Notes: generated from the sequence alone by a model not told the origin. Shown: positions 39,462-49,806, numbered from the stretch's first letter. The stretch is DNA of 64,000 nt from Blautia liquoris (GCF_015159595.1 NZ_CP063304.1:2108001-2172000); one strand, 5' to 3'. Numbers and translations are program-made.

Positions 39462-40391
39462 TCAAGCCACCTCCCCTTTTTTCTTTCCATACATCGCTTT
39501 AAACTGAATAACCGAGAAAACCAGAATAATCGCAAACAGAACATAGGCAATCGCCGATGCAAATCCTACCTGATTCGTCTCAAATCCAAATTTGTACAGA
39601 TACATTACCACAGTTTGTGTACTACCACTTGGTTTTCCACCTGTTCCACCGGAGATCAGGAACGGAAGGTCGAACATCTGAAGTCCGCCAATCAGAGAGG
39701 TAATACCGACATAGAGCATAATTGGTCTCAAAAGCGGCATCGTGATCTTTGTAAATACTTTAAATCTTCCTGCACCGTCTATCGCCGCCGCTTCAAAGTA
39801 GTCTCTCGAGATTCCCTGTACACCAGCCATAAGCATGATGAATGAATTGCCGAACCACATCCAGGCACTGATTACGGAGATCACATAGGGTGCCGTTCCC
39901 GGAGAGCCCAGCCAATCGACTGGATTTTTCATCATTCCAATACCCATCAGCATCTGATTGATTGTACCGTATCTCCAATCCAGCAAAGTCTTAAACAGAA
40001 ATGCCACAGACGTTGCAGCAATCAAATTCGGAAGATAGTATAACGCCCGGAAAATACCAAGTCCGCGAATTTTGTACTTAATGTCGCTGAACACAATTGT
40101 CAGAAGAAGAGCCAGACCCAGCTGTAAAACAATATTGACACCCCAAATCTTAGCGGTGTTCCCAAGTGCCCTCCAAAAGAACTTATCGTGCAGAACTCTC
40201 GAATAATTGGCACCTCCGGAAAAAATTGCATCTCCAAAACCCTTGTAATCTGTAAAGCTTAAGTATAAGGTTCTGAGAACCGGATAAACGTTAAAGATCA
40301 AAAAAGCGATCACAAATGGAGCCACAAACAGATAACCAGTGTTGTTGAGATTTTTCTTTTTTTTCTTTTTCACTTTTGTCTCAGATGCCAT
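39462..40391 (-). CDS. ABC sugar permease, CUT1, MalF/UgpA-like
   Basis: A 309-residue permease. A Lys-rich N terminus (KVKKKKKKN) precedes six membrane segments, starting TGYLFVAPFVIAFLIFNVYP. The EAA loop is EAAAIDGAGRFKVFTKITMPLLRPI. YLSFTDYKGFGD is the family's first periplasmic loop. It lies between the binding-protein gene (a 72-nt gap with a hairpin) and the second permease (coupled). The imported sugar is unknown; the adjacent phosphorylases suggest beta-linked gluco-oligosaccharides. Confidence 0.93.
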   Translation of the reverse strand: MASETKVKKKKKKNLNNTGYLFVAPFVIAFLIFNVYPVLRTLYLSFTDYKGFGDAIFSGGANYSRVLHDKFFWRALGNTAKIWGVNIVLQLGLALLLTIVFSDIKYKIRGLGIFRALYYLPNLIAATSVAFLFKTLLDWRYGTINQMLMGIGMMKNPVDWLGSPGTAPYVISVISAWMWFGNSFIMLMAGVQGISRDYFEAAAIDGAGRFKVFTKITMPLLRPIMLYVGITSLIGGLQMFDLPFLISGGTGGKPSGSTQTVVMYLYKFGFETNQVGFASAIAYVLFAIILVFSVIQFKAMYGKKKGEVA

Positions 40392-40421
40392 TGTCTTAGA
40401 CGCCTCCTTTCTATTTTAAGA

Positions 40422-40449
40422 CGGCACCGTGGTATGACCCGCGGTGCCG
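40422..40449 (-). other. Intercistronic hairpin between binding protein and permease
   Basis: CGGCACCG (40422-40429) pairs with CGGTGCCG (40442-40449) around a 12-nt loop. It follows the binding-protein stop without a T-tail, so it is likely an RNA-stabilising or partial-termination hairpin, as in malE-malF type operons, giving more binding protein than permease (inference). Confidence 0.6.
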
Positions 40450-40463
40450 CAACAAGTGTTTGA

Positions 40464-41879
40464 TCAGCGGTCAACTTTTATATCCGGATAGGTTGACTCT
40501 ACGACATCATAAAATTCACTCATAGCATCTTCTTTTGATTTTTCACCTTTTTTCACTTTTCCAATTGCTTCTCCCCAGGCATCGCCGATTACCTTATCAT
40601 ATTTCGTTACTTTCGAGTAATCGATTCCTTTCGCCTGATCAAGGAAGAACTGGTAAAGTTTTTCATTTCCATAAATTGGATTCTCATCATCTTTATGCTT
40701 TTCAAGTACTTCAAGGTTTGAAACAACGTCACCTTGAGATGCATCAATCCACCAGTCCAGTGTATCCGGATCTAAGGTACAGAACTTCAGGAAATCCCAT
40801 GCAAGATCTTTCTTTTCACTGAGTGCGCTGATGCCGATAAAGGTTCCGCCGCTGAATCCATAGCTCGGTCCTTTGCATACGCCCCATTTTCCGGACAGAT
40901 CACCAACATTATCTCTCATTGTAAGAACGCCCCAGGAGGGAAGTCCGAATGCAAAGACTTCGGTTGTCTTTCCGTTTTTCTCCGCTTCTTTCATCTGTTT
41001 CTCATCCCATACACTTGTGTCAGAATCAATAACCGGAACTGAGCCGCTCATCGCCTGATACCATGTGGTTGACCAGGAATCAACGTAAGCTGTCATATCT
41101 TTCTGATAAAGATTTACACACAGATCCATATAATCTTTTCTGGCCTGATCTACGTTCAGTTTACCGTCAACAACCCATGCACTGTCACCGGAGAAGAAGT
41201 TCATCTCCCCGTCAGATGCGAAGATCTTATAACCTTTTTCCTTCAGCGTCTCTCCTGTCTGAAGAATTGTCGCATAGTCTTTGAAATGCTCTCCGACTGC
41301 ATCCGGATCATCTGTTCCAAAAACCTCCTGTGCAATATCACGTCTGTAGAAAATTCCGGCAGGTGTAATCTGATAAGAAATCGTTCTCTGAACACCGTCC
41401 TGATCTTTTCCTACATCCCATACATAATCAACAATATCATCTTTATACTGCTGAGCATTGTACGGATCCTGATCCAGATCTTCGAAATAACCCGCCTCAT
41501 ACATCTCATCAAGCATCTGGGGCTCACCTACGATGATATCCGGAGTCTTCTGCTTTCCACGCATGGCAGTCTGCACCTTTGTGGGATAATCAGCGGGTGC
41601 AATAGTAACTGTTTCAATCTGTACATCTGGGTGAGATTCGGTATAATGCTCTGCAAACTGATTTAGATCCGCAGCCAGAGTCCATACAACTAATTTTTCC
41701 TTGGCATCTTTATTTCCGGCAACAGCTGTTTTCTCTGTGCTCTTACTTTCTGCACTGTCACTCGACTCGGAAGTACTTGTAGATTTGTCTGAAGCCTTTC
41801 CTCCGCCGGAGCCACAAGCCGCAAGTGACACCGCCATAACCCCTGCTGCAGCAAGAGCCGTAATTTTCTTGAAATTCAT
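40464..41879 (-). CDS. CUT1 extracellular sugar-binding lipoprotein
   Basis: A 471-residue binding protein. The signal peptide MNFKKITALAAAGVMAVSLA ends in the lipobox SLAAC, followed by a Ser/Lys-rich linker. EKLVVWTLAADLNQFAEHY and YEAGYFEDLDQDPYN are family-1 features, and the C-terminal part has FSGGTFIGISALSEKKDLAW. It lies directly before the two permease genes and after the GH-phosphorylase genes. The ligand is probably an oligosaccharide that the phosphorylases process (context). Confidence 0.92.
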   Translation of the reverse strand: MNFKKITALAAAGVMAVSLAACGSGGGKASDKSTSTSESSDSAESKSTEKTAVAGNKDAKEKLVVWTLAADLNQFAEHYTESHPDVQIETVTIAPADYPTKVQTAMRGKQKTPDIIVGEPQMLDEMYEAGYFEDLDQDPYNAQQYKDDIVDYVWDVGKDQDGVQRTISYQITPAGIFYRRDIAQEVFGTDDPDAVGEHFKDYATILQTGETLKEKGYKIFASDGEMNFFSGDSAWVVDGKLNVDQARKDYMDLCVNLYQKDMTAYVDSWSTTWYQAMSGSVPVIDSDTSVWDEKQMKEAEKNGKTTEVFAFGLPSWGVLTMRDNVGDLSGKWGVCKGPSYGFSGGTFIGISALSEKKDLAWDFLKFCTLDPDTLDWWIDASQGDVVSNLEVLEKHKDDENPIYGNEKLYQFFLDQAKGIDYSKVTKYDKVIGDAWGEAIGKVKKGEKSKEDAMSEFYDVVESTYPDIKVDR

Positions 41880-41956
41880 ATATAACCCTCCTTTTTGAAA
41901 CTTTTGTTATATCTAAAGTATAGAGAAATCAGGATCCAATTTAAATGACACAAATT

Positions 41957-44900
41957 TTAAAAAGGTGTCTTTTTTTGTAGCGCTACTCTTATTCTCTCTG
42001 CTTTCCCGTCTCGGATTTTATTCGCCATCTCTCCTCTTATGTTGTCTGAAAAAGAATAGGCACTGCCGTCTGATATGACTTCAATGGACATGACCTGATA
42101 TTCTCCCGGAATATAATTCTCCTTGCTTTCCAATTCATATTCTACGGGTATTGTCCCCATAAACGTAGCCTCTATTCTTCTTGCTTCATCGATCAGATAA
42201 TCAGGAATACAGGGTGCAAATTTAAGTATCAGTTCATCCCCTACTACCTCAAAAGGCTGTCTTCCAAACATCATGATCCTCCAGATTTCAAGAAATTCCG
42301 CGGTCGATCCGCTTAGTCTTGCCACAAAGCCTTTCCCGTGATATCTCGGATTCGGATTCGCACTGCTCGCAAGAAAGGATGAATTTTCCAGCAGACTTCT
42401 CCCGTACTGTTCCTCATCCATAAAAGGTACCAACGCGTGATGTGAATCCTCCAAAAACTCACTGTAAAGTCCCGATTTTAAGATTTCCAGAAGATATTTA
42501 TACTCCATGTGAAGCCAAATGGATTCATTTTCCAACCATCCCGGTGTGAATGCACATGCTCTGCCAAGTTCAAAACTTGCCTCAGAAAGCGATGCATTCA
42601 CCTTATACATCTGCAGCTGTTTGTCATAAAGACGGCTGTTTCTCACGAGATCATATATCTTTTTCCGATCCTGATGACTAGAAGTGATTTTCAGCAAATG
42701 TACGGATCCTTCTAGAAAATCCGGCGTGTTATTCACTTCAAATTCAAGCGGGATAATACTCCCCGGCATTTTCTCCCATTTTGTAACCTGATAGTAAAAA
42801 TAGGTAGGGGACACTTCTCTTCCGAGACGTTTGGCTTTGGCTATTCCCAGTTTTAGTATACTGGCATATTTTTCAATTCGCTTTTTCAGTTCATCTGCAT
42901 CCCAGATGATTGTCTTTCCTGTCACAGTATGCGATGTCACTTCCCAGAAATGTTCTTTTTCGTCATTGATCATATTCCAGAAATTCACTGCCTGACCATC
43001 ATGCTCAAGCTCTATCTGATATTTCTCACCGGCAGTATAGACCATATCCCCAAGATGTGCCAGTTCCTGGGGTAATTCAACTGTCTGATCAAATTTTTGC
43101 GTCACTTTACACAAAAAGTCAACCACACGTTTCAGCTCATACGTCTCAGCCATAGAGGAACCCAAAAGACCCGGAAGACCATTCAAAGCATCATACCAGC
43201 CTGGTTTTCCTCCTTCCATTTCGATTCCCATCCCAAATGGATCAAGCGCAGCCATCTTCACGATAACAAGTGCCCACATTTTGGAAATCAAATTTGTCAT
43301 AAAGACCGTTCCGTCTTCGGATTTTAGGTATCTGTTCTTTGGATCACTGGTGTCCACATTGTCCTTTAAATAGTGATACTGACGAATACCTTTTTCGGTC
43401 TCTACATACCTCTGATACCTGGGCAGCAGTTCTTTATCTGCCTGACGGAAATGATAAGTTCTGTCCTCAAACAGCAGCTGCCTTTCGCATTCCGGATACA
43501 CAGACAAATATGCCTCAATCAGATCCTGATTGTATGTCCAGTGATCGCACCAGTACCCCTCGCCATATACCGTATTATCCTCGCTGTAGGATAGGTCCAG
43601 AGTTCTTTCAAACACCGTCTGTATCGTATTTTCGTCTGTCAGTATATCTCTGAGAAACATGTCAAGTTCACCAGGGGTGAATTCATTGCTCAGAAAATCG
43701 CCAAGCTGCTCCTTCTGCTCGTTGCTTAATTTCTTTTCCTCTTTACTCAAATTGGTGATATCATTCTTCCTCAGACTGTAAGTTACCTTCTCAATGGAAA
43801 GCGGATTATATCCATTAATCTGAAGGGCATTGTAAAATGTCTTAATACTGCCATCTCCCACAAAGGGTGAAAAATAGATATCACATCTCCGATTCTGACT
43901 GACATCCCGGAAATTCCCATTTCCTTGCGAGTACATCTCCGGAAGCATAGAGAAATAATTGTAATCTCGCTCCATGTCGCCATGTTTTCTGGAATACAGA
44001 TAAAAGGTTTTTTTCGGAGAAATACGAATCGGATACCCGCCCCTCAGCAGATTGTCGAGATAATCCTGACGACAGTAAGCATCAAAGACGGGATTACCTG
44101 TTTTCACGGCGATTCTCTCAGTAATCTGACTGGTGAGCTTTTTTGCCATATCCTGTTTTGACTTAAACCATCCAGCCTTTTCACCGACAGCCACCAATGT
44201 ATCAATCAGCTCTTGATTCTCTGCTGTGCCATACAGCTCACGGATTACAAGGGTCTCCATCGGTTTCAGAACTCTTTTAACAAGGAAAAAACAGCAGGGG
44301 ACATCGTTGCAGGTAATTTGTTCTTTCTTTTTCAACTCCTCGACATCTGTCTCTTCAAATCCCCATGCTCTTAGAAACGCAGTATCATGTTGAAAGAGGA
44401 TCTCCTTATCCACAATCACCGAGAGAAGATTGCCAAGATCATCTCTTGCAAATCCATAATTTGCACCTTCGACTTTCCTCACCTGTGCACTGTCCTCCAT
44501 GCTGGCGCGCACTTTAAATCGTGGAACATTTCTTTCGACATCCAGAGTCTGCATCCAAGCTTTGTTCGTCTGTCCCATCTCTTTCATGGAGCTTCCGCTG
44601 ACGCCAAAAGGGAGAACCTCGGCCATCCCGTCTGCGACTTCAAGCTTCATCTCCACCCCTGTAATATTCGTGATCCTGACCTCACGCATCAGCCCTGCCG
44701 CCGGCTCCTGTGGAAGAGTCTCATATTCCACCTCAATCCTATAATCGTTCGCTCTTTCTTCAAGCATCAGGCTGTTCATTCCAATATGCATCCGTTTATC
44801 CTTTTTTTGATCTGCGAATGCCTCCTCGTAGACACCGTTCACCTTCATAAAAGTGCGAAATCCCAGAAGCGGCGTGCGCTCATATGCCTGATGTGCAGGG

Positions 44901-45082
44901 TAGAATTCCATCATGGCATGATCCTTATCTTGAATGCCAAAACAAGAGATAGCCTGTCCCCGGTTCACATAATAGCACCAGAGAGGAATCCCATGTTCTC
45001 CGCTGATTCCGGGAAGGAAGCTGGAAAACAGAGATTTTTTATGATAATTATCAATGATATAGTTTTGTTTTTCATCAAGCAT
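41957..45082 (-). CDS. Large glycoside-phosphorylase-like protein (GH94/GH149/GH161-type)
   Basis: A 1041-residue cytosolic protein with no signal peptide. N-terminal beta-sandwich sequence (about 1-300) precedes an (alpha/alpha)6 barrel containing YSQGNGNFRDVSQNRRCDI (about 385-402), GEGYWCDHWTYNQDLIEAYL (about 508-527) and KPGWYDALNGLPGLLGSSM (about 626-644). The WYD/WND position resembles the catalytic DWND of GH94 phosphorylases. It is larger than disaccharide phosphorylases and may act on longer beta-1,2- or beta-1,3-glucans (SOGP, GH149 or GH161 relatives). I cannot tell which family from memory. It is adjacent to a GH94 gene and an importer, so intracellular phosphorolysis to glucose-1-phosphate is the likely role. 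Confidence 0.75.
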   Translation of the reverse strand: MLDEKQNYIIDNYHKKSLFSSFLPGISGEHGIPLWCYYVNRGQAISCFGIQDKDHAMMEFYPAHQAYERTPLLGFRTFMKVNGVYEEAFADQKKDKRMHIGMNSLMLEERANDYRIEVEYETLPQEPAAGLMREVRITNITGVEMKLEVADGMAEVLPFGVSGSSMKEMGQTNKAWMQTLDVERNVPRFKVRASMEDSAQVRKVEGANYGFARDDLGNLLSVIVDKEILFQHDTAFLRAWGFEETDVEELKKKEQITCNDVPCCFFLVKRVLKPMETLVIRELYGTAENQELIDTLVAVGEKAGWFKSKQDMAKKLTSQITERIAVKTGNPVFDAYCRQDYLDNLLRGGYPIRISPKKTFYLYSRKHGDMERDYNYFSMLPEMYSQGNGNFRDVSQNRRCDIYFSPFVGDGSIKTFYNALQINGYNPLSIEKVTYSLRKNDITNLSKEEKKLSNEQKEQLGDFLSNEFTPGELDMFLRDILTDENTIQTVFERTLDLSYSEDNTVYGEGYWCDHWTYNQDLIEAYLSVYPECERQLLFEDRTYHFRQADKELLPRYQRYVETEKGIRQYHYLKDNVDTSDPKNRYLKSEDGTVFMTNLISKMWALVIVKMAALDPFGMGIEMEGGKPGWYDALNGLPGLLGSSMAETYELKRVVDFLCKVTQKFDQTVELPQELAHLGDMVYTAGEKYQIELEHDGQAVNFWNMINDEKEHFWEVTSHTVTGKTIIWDADELKKRIEKYASILKLGIAKAKRLGREVSPTYFYYQVTKWEKMPGSIIPLEFEVNNTPDFLEGSVHLLKITSSHQDRKKIYDLVRNSRLYDKQLQMYKVNASLSEASFELGRACAFTPGWLENESIWLHMEYKYLLEILKSGLYSEFLEDSHHALVPFMDEEQYGRSLLENSSFLASSANPNPRYHGKGFVARLSGSTAEFLEIWRIMMFGRQPFEVVGDELILKFAPCIPDYLIDEARRIEATFMGTIPVEYELESKENYIPGEYQVMSIEVISDGSAYSFSDNIRGEMANKIRDGKAERIRVALQKKTPF

Positions 45083-45109
45083 TGCTGAAAATCTCCTTTT
45101 TAATTTGAT

Positions 45110-47794
45110 TTATTGCAGAATTACCCTTATCTTATGAATCTCATCCTTTGAAAGATCTTTTATCAGTTCCCTTTTAATCTCCGGTTTTTTGAAATCAAAA
45201 GAGAGCTTTGTCTTGTCAAGAAGGATCTCCTCGACTTCATAGTCGCCGACTTCCAGATGATTCCTGTTGATATACACCACATTCAATTTTCGTCCTGCAA
45301 AGTGAAAGGTGACCGAAGCACATCCATCTCTGTCAAACTGCTCTGCCAGGAGCTGTGGAAGAAGCTGTAGATTTCCTTTGTATCCGCGAACACCATACAT
45401 CTGGGACATCACAGTCAGCACCATCCAGCTTGCAGCACCCGTCAGATAGGTATACATTCCTCTCCCATCGGGATCGAAATATTCTGGTATTCCTGGGTAG
45501 ATTCTGCTGGAGTCAAAATCTGCAGACTGCTCATATAGGCTTTTCATCACTTTGAAGCCTTCCTTTGCAAACCTTCTCTCATATAACGCATAGGCATACA
45601 TCACCGCCATATGGCAGAAAACAGCTCCATTTTCTTTATTTCCATAGGCGAATCCGAACATTCTTCCCAGATCCATCTTCGTCTCGTGAAAATCTGTATT
45701 CAGACGGTATCCACCGACTTTTTGATCATACAGATAGCGATCGGCTGCACGCGCGATTCTTGCCACCTGCTCATCCGTTGCCGTGCCGGACAGAATTGCA
45801 AAGACCTGGCCTGTGAGCATCATTCGAACACCGTCTTGAGACTTCTCCACTGGGTCTCCATGATTGTCATAGTATCCGTTAAACCACAGACTACCCTCGC
45901 CATCTTCCACCGTTTCCGTCATCCGGATATGATTTTGAATCCATGCACTCATCCAATCAAGTTGGCTTGCAAGCTTTTCTACCGGATAAGCTTTTCTTTT
46001 TCCACTGACGCCACTGCCGGTTTTCTCGCAATACTCCTTTAGTATCTGCTGCTTTTCATCAGAAGACTCATACTGCTTTGCTTTTACCTCAAGTAAAAGC
46101 AGAATCTCCTCGGCCAGCCATACTTTGTCTGTCTTCTTATGCTCCTTCATATGTCTTAAGAGCTTTGCCATGTCTCCTATATTTGCGGCATAAGCAGCTG
46201 TAAATGCAACACTTTCGCCTTTATCGGCTGCCATGTCGAGCGCATCATTCCAGTCAGCTCCACGAAGGCGCATATGATTATGATCACCTACATCATAAAA
46301 CTGAGTCAGCTGCTGAACCAGTAAATGTTCCAGAACTGTACCTTCGTAAGGTTTCCCATTCTTTGTCATAAGCTGATGATCCGGTGTGAGATTTTGCTTT
46401 TTAGATATAAGCTCCCCACGCTGCAGCTGAGAATCGCTAAAATACGTATTCTTTTCAAAGAGAAAATCATAGTCCCCTGATGCATCCAAATACAGCTGTA
46501 TGGTCGCATACGGCCAATATCCGTGATCCATCCAGACTCTTACAATCTCATTTCTGTCTGCCTTGAACTCTCCGGGCCTTGAACCGATAATCGTCGCATT
46601 GCTTCCATCTATTCGGACACCTGCAAAAAAGCTTAGCAGATCTCCTCTTACTTGTTCCGGATCATTCAAAATCAGTGCCAGACAGTCCTGCCAGAGATCT
46701 CTCCAGCCTCTTCCGCCTCGGCCATAATCATGATATGGTAAAAATGAGCATCCATAGATTCTACGAAGCTGCGGCTGCATCGTCACCCACTGCATCCAGA
46801 AATCAAAGTTTGAATCTCCTGTCTTGAACAGGATTGATTTTTGCATGCTCCAGTACTCTTTCATCTGCAAGAATGCCTCATCCATGCGCTCACGATTTAG
46901 ATATTCTTTTCCGTCGTCATTGTAGCTCATCACAATCTGAAAACTCGTACTCTTATGGGGCTGCAGCGTAATCTCAGCAAAGCGAAGTGCTGCAATTCCC
47001 TCTTTTCCCTCGGCGTGATCGCCTGCACTCTTCCAGAGATCATTCTGTTTCATATGAACGACTGCCTGGGGCCATAACAAACTTCCTCCCTCTCCGATAA
47101 AATCATCCACCAGCGGTATGGCGGCATCTGGATGTCTGTTGGCATCTTGTCTGGCAAATACACCGTAGGACTCCCTGTTGACCTGATGGCCACGCTCATC
47201 AAAAGTCATCGATGGCGTCAGCACTATTCCATCTTCTGTGATTCTAAACCTCTGTAAAAGCGAGGTCACATGCCGGTGGTCTCGAATATGGTCTGCACCT
47301 CTTCCAAAAAGTAAAATTGCTGTCAAAGGCACAAGACTGATCGGTTTATCTCCTTCGTTAATAAGCGTAATCTTCATAAGTTCCGCTTTCGTATCCGTCA
47401 CCGGACAAAAAGAAAGAACTTCTGCTTTGAGTCCCGTCTCGGGACAGGTTCGCATTATTTTCTGCCAGAAAGGACCGGCCGTCATAGACACCGGTTCAGC
47501 GTGATCCGTGTATCGCCTGCTCTCCTGGGCAGCTGACTGTCCATAAACCGACCAGGGGCCATATCCCCTGATGTAACACCAAAAATTCCGGGAAGGTGCC
47601 TGACCATGAAGATCACACGCACTGACAGGCGGAAGAAGGAACTCATCCTGCGACAGTTTGTTATCACCATGCCCATCCGGAGTAATGCTGCTCATAACAC
47701 CTGCGGGATTCACAAGCGGCAGATAAAGGTAACTACTATTATCCGGCTCCTCAAGTACAAAGGAACCATCCTCATCAATAAAATGATAGCCCAA
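45110..47794 (-). CDS. GH94-type glycoside phosphorylase
   Basis: An 894-residue cytosolic enzyme. N-terminal beta-sandwich, helical linker and (alpha/alpha)6 barrel are recognisable. YHDYGRGGRGWRDLWQDCLA and DGSNATIIGSRPGEF are barrel motifs, and MRLRGADWNDALDMA (about 509-523) holds the GH94 catalytic Asp. The likely start is TTG at 47794, placed 7 nt after AGGAGG. The only upstream ATG (47815) would put that ribosome site inside the gene. The acceptor is unknown; cellobiose-, laminaribiose- and cellobionate-type phosphorylases are candidates, but the N-terminal sequence is not the usual one of cellobiose phosphorylase. First gene of the long sugar operon. Confidence 0.85.
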   Translation of the reverse strand: MGYHFIDEDGSFVLEEPDNSSYLYLPLVNPAGVMSSITPDGHGDNKLSQDEFLLPPVSACDLHGQAPSRNFWCYIRGYGPWSVYGQSAAQESRRYTDHAEPVSMTAGPFWQKIMRTCPETGLKAEVLSFCPVTDTKAELMKITLINEGDKPISLVPLTAILLFGRGADHIRDHRHVTSLLQRFRITEDGIVLTPSMTFDERGHQVNRESYGVFARQDANRHPDAAIPLVDDFIGEGGSLLWPQAVVHMKQNDLWKSAGDHAEGKEGIAALRFAEITLQPHKSTSFQIVMSYNDDGKEYLNRERMDEAFLQMKEYWSMQKSILFKTGDSNFDFWMQWVTMQPQLRRIYGCSFLPYHDYGRGGRGWRDLWQDCLALILNDPEQVRGDLLSFFAGVRIDGSNATIIGSRPGEFKADRNEIVRVWMDHGYWPYATIQLYLDASGDYDFLFEKNTYFSDSQLQRGELISKKQNLTPDHQLMTKNGKPYEGTVLEHLLVQQLTQFYDVGDHNHMRLRGADWNDALDMAADKGESVAFTAAYAANIGDMAKLLRHMKEHKKTDKVWLAEEILLLLEVKAKQYESSDEKQQILKEYCEKTGSGVSGKRKAYPVEKLASQLDWMSAWIQNHIRMTETVEDGEGSLWFNGYYDNHGDPVEKSQDGVRMMLTGQVFAILSGTATDEQVARIARAADRYLYDQKVGGYRLNTDFHETKMDLGRMFGFAYGNKENGAVFCHMAVMYAYALYERRFAKEGFKVMKSLYEQSADFDSSRIYPGIPEYFDPDGRGMYTYLTGAASWMVLTVMSQMYGVRGYKGNLQLLPQLLAEQFDRDGCASVTFHFAGRKLNVVYINRNHLEVGDYEVEEILLDKTKLSFDFKKPEIKRELIKDLSKDEIHKIRVILQ

Positions 47795-47830
47795 AAAAAC
47801 ACCTCCTCTAGACATTCAACATATAATGCC

Positions 47831-47859
47831 ATTATAGAGGAAGTGTTATTCTCATAAAA
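47831..47859 (-). promoter_or_regulatory. Possible promoter of the phosphorylase/importer operon
   Basis: TATAAT on the minus strand with a weak -35 (TTTTAT) at 17 nt. A weak -35 fits a promoter activated by an AraC/YesN-type regulator. About 40 nt to the TTG start codon. Confidence 0.45.
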
Positions 47860-48021
47860 GTACATAGATTTAATTATGGTGTGGTTTTTTTTGCTATTTG
47901 ACTGCTCATCATCTTTGAACCTGACACCTCTGACTGAATCACCGTTTTTCGTCGGCAGAATTTCTTTTCGATTTCAGGCACGTAGGTAATACTTTCTATC
48001 ATGAACCTCCAAAGCCCTGTG

Positions 48022-49806
48022 TCATGCGATGTTTTTGAATTGTGCCTCGTACAGCTGATAGTAAGCGCCTTTCTTCTCCATCAGTTCCCCGTGATTGCCT
48101 GCCTCGACGATTCTTCCGTCATCAATCACAAAGATTCGGTCTGCATTTTTTATCGTAGACAAACGGTGTGCGATCACGAATGATGTCCGTCCCGCGAGCA
48201 GTGATTCAATTCCCTGCTGCACCAAAATCTCCGTATGAGTATCGATGCTTGAAGTCGCCTCATCAAGGATCAGGATTCGTGGATCGGAAACCATCGTCCT
48301 TGCAAATGCGAGCAGCTGGCGTTGTCCGATCGAAAGCCTGACCCCGCGTTCACTGATCTGCGTGTCATAGCCGTCTTCCATCTCCATGATAAACGCATGT
48401 GCGTTTACAGCCCTTGCCGCTGCGACAATCTCTTCATCTGTGGCATCCAGCCGCCCATAGCGGATATTCTCTTTAATTGTTCCTGAGAACAGATAGTTGT
48501 CCTGGGTCATAACTCCCATCTGTTTTCGCAGCGAGTTTATCGATACATCTTCCACACTCATATCGTCCACAAGAACCCTTCCTTTTGTGATATTATAAAA
48601 TCGGCTGATCAGGTTTACTATTGTTGTCTTTCCGGCTCCCGTAGGTCCTACCAGTGCAATCGTCTCCCCCGGCGCTATATCGAAACTCACATCGTTTAAC
48701 ACCATTGTATCCGGCTCATCGGAATAGGAAAAGGACACATGATCAAAGCGTACTCTCCCCTCAATCGGCGGAAGACTCTTCACAGGTTCCCTGTCAGCGA
48801 CTTCCGGTTCGGTATCGAGAATATCGAAAATTCTCTCCGCCGCCGAAAGGTTTGTCACCAATTTATTATAAAAATTCGACAGGTTTCGAATCGGTCCCCA
48901 GAACATGGACAGATACGAAGAAAACGCGACGAATGTGCCAACCCCCACATTTCCCACTCCGAGGATACGAATTCCGATAAAATACAGCAGAAAGCTTCCG
49001 ATTCCCCAAGTCAGTTCAATCAGTGCACCGTATCCGTCCGCCAGACGCACCGCATCACAGAACGACTTTCTGTGCTGTTCTAACAGGGAGTCAAATTCTC
49101 CAAGTGACTCCTCCTCCGCCGTAAAACTTTGCACCACGCGGATTCCCTGAAAGTTTTCGTGAATGAATGCCGTGATGTTCGAATTTTTCTTTCTGAATAT
49201 CTGCCATCTCCTGTGGGATAGGTTCTGCACCAGACACATTCCTGCAATCAAGAACGGCAGAAGAATTAAGGCAGCCATTGCCAATTTCCAGTTTTTTACA
49301 ACCATGATCGCAATTACAGCGATCACAGTGAGAAAGTCCGGAATTAATTTTGTCACGCTGTCAGAGAGTACATCTTTCAGTGAATTTACATCACCGATGA
49401 TTCTGGCCAATATTTTTCCAGTCGGCCTGCTGTCAAAAAAGCTGAAGCTTAAGGTCTGAATATGTTCGTAGAGCTCATTTCTAATATCCAGCAACACGTG
49501 ATTCGAGATACGTGCCATCATAAACATACGGATCTTGATTCCAATCACACATAGAATATTCAAGACAATCGCCAGAATGCTCAAAGTTAAAAGTCCCTTT
49601 ACATCTTTATTGGGAATCTCTATATTAATTGCCCTCTCAATCAGCAGCGGGTTTACAATTGAAACTGCAATTGTTACCAACATGACTGCCAGCACAATGA
49701 TAATCTGCTTTTTATAAACCAGCAAATACTTTAATAAGCGCAACAACGTATTCTTTTTCAGTACTTCTCTTTGATACTCGTCTTCCATGGATGAATTTAC
49801 TGCCAT
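48022..49806 (-). CDS. ABC exporter half-transporter with non-canonical signature motif
   Basis: A 594-residue type IV exporter half: six membrane segments (about 25-330), then an ATPase domain. Walker A is GPTGAGKTT and Walker B is ILILDEATSS with the catalytic Glu. The signature is LSIGQRQ instead of LSGGQ. It overlaps the upstream half-transporter gene by 10 nt. With that partner, which lacks the Walker-B Glu, it would form one degenerate and one active ATP site, as in BmrCD or TM287/288. It is probably a multidrug or lipid exporter; the substrate is unknown. Confidence 0.93.
   Translation of the reverse strand: MAVNSSMEDEYQREVLKKNTLLRLLKYLLVYKKQIIIVLAVMLVTIAVSIVNPLLIERAINIEIPNKDVKGLLTLSILAIVLNILCVIGIKIRMFMMARISNHVLLDIRNELYEHIQTLSFSFFDSRPTGKILARIIGDVNSLKDVLSDSVTKLIPDFLTVIAVIAIMVVKNWKLAMAALILLPFLIAGMCLVQNLSHRRWQIFRKKNSNITAFIHENFQGIRVVQSFTAEEESLGEFDSLLEQHRKSFCDAVRLADGYGALIELTWGIGSFLLYFIGIRILGVGNVGVGTFVAFSSYLSMFWGPIRNLSNFYNKLVTNLSAAERIFDILDTEPEVADREPVKSLPPIEGRVRFDHVSFSYSDEPDTMVLNDVSFDIAPGETIALVGPTGAGKTTIVNLISRFYNITKGRVLVDDMSVEDVSINSLRKQMGVMTQDNYLFSGTIKENIRYGRLDATDEEIVAAARAVNAHAFIMEMEDGYDTQISERGVRLSIGQRQLLAFARTMVSDPRILILDEATSSIDTHTEILVQQGIESLLAGRTSFVIAHRLSTIKNADRIFVIDDGRIVEAGNHGELMEKKGAYYQLYEAQFKNIA

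Noticed and set aside
43097-43653. Plus-strand frames of 70-104 codons opposite the 1041-residue enzyme
   Set aside because: They are antisense shadows of a conserved coding region.
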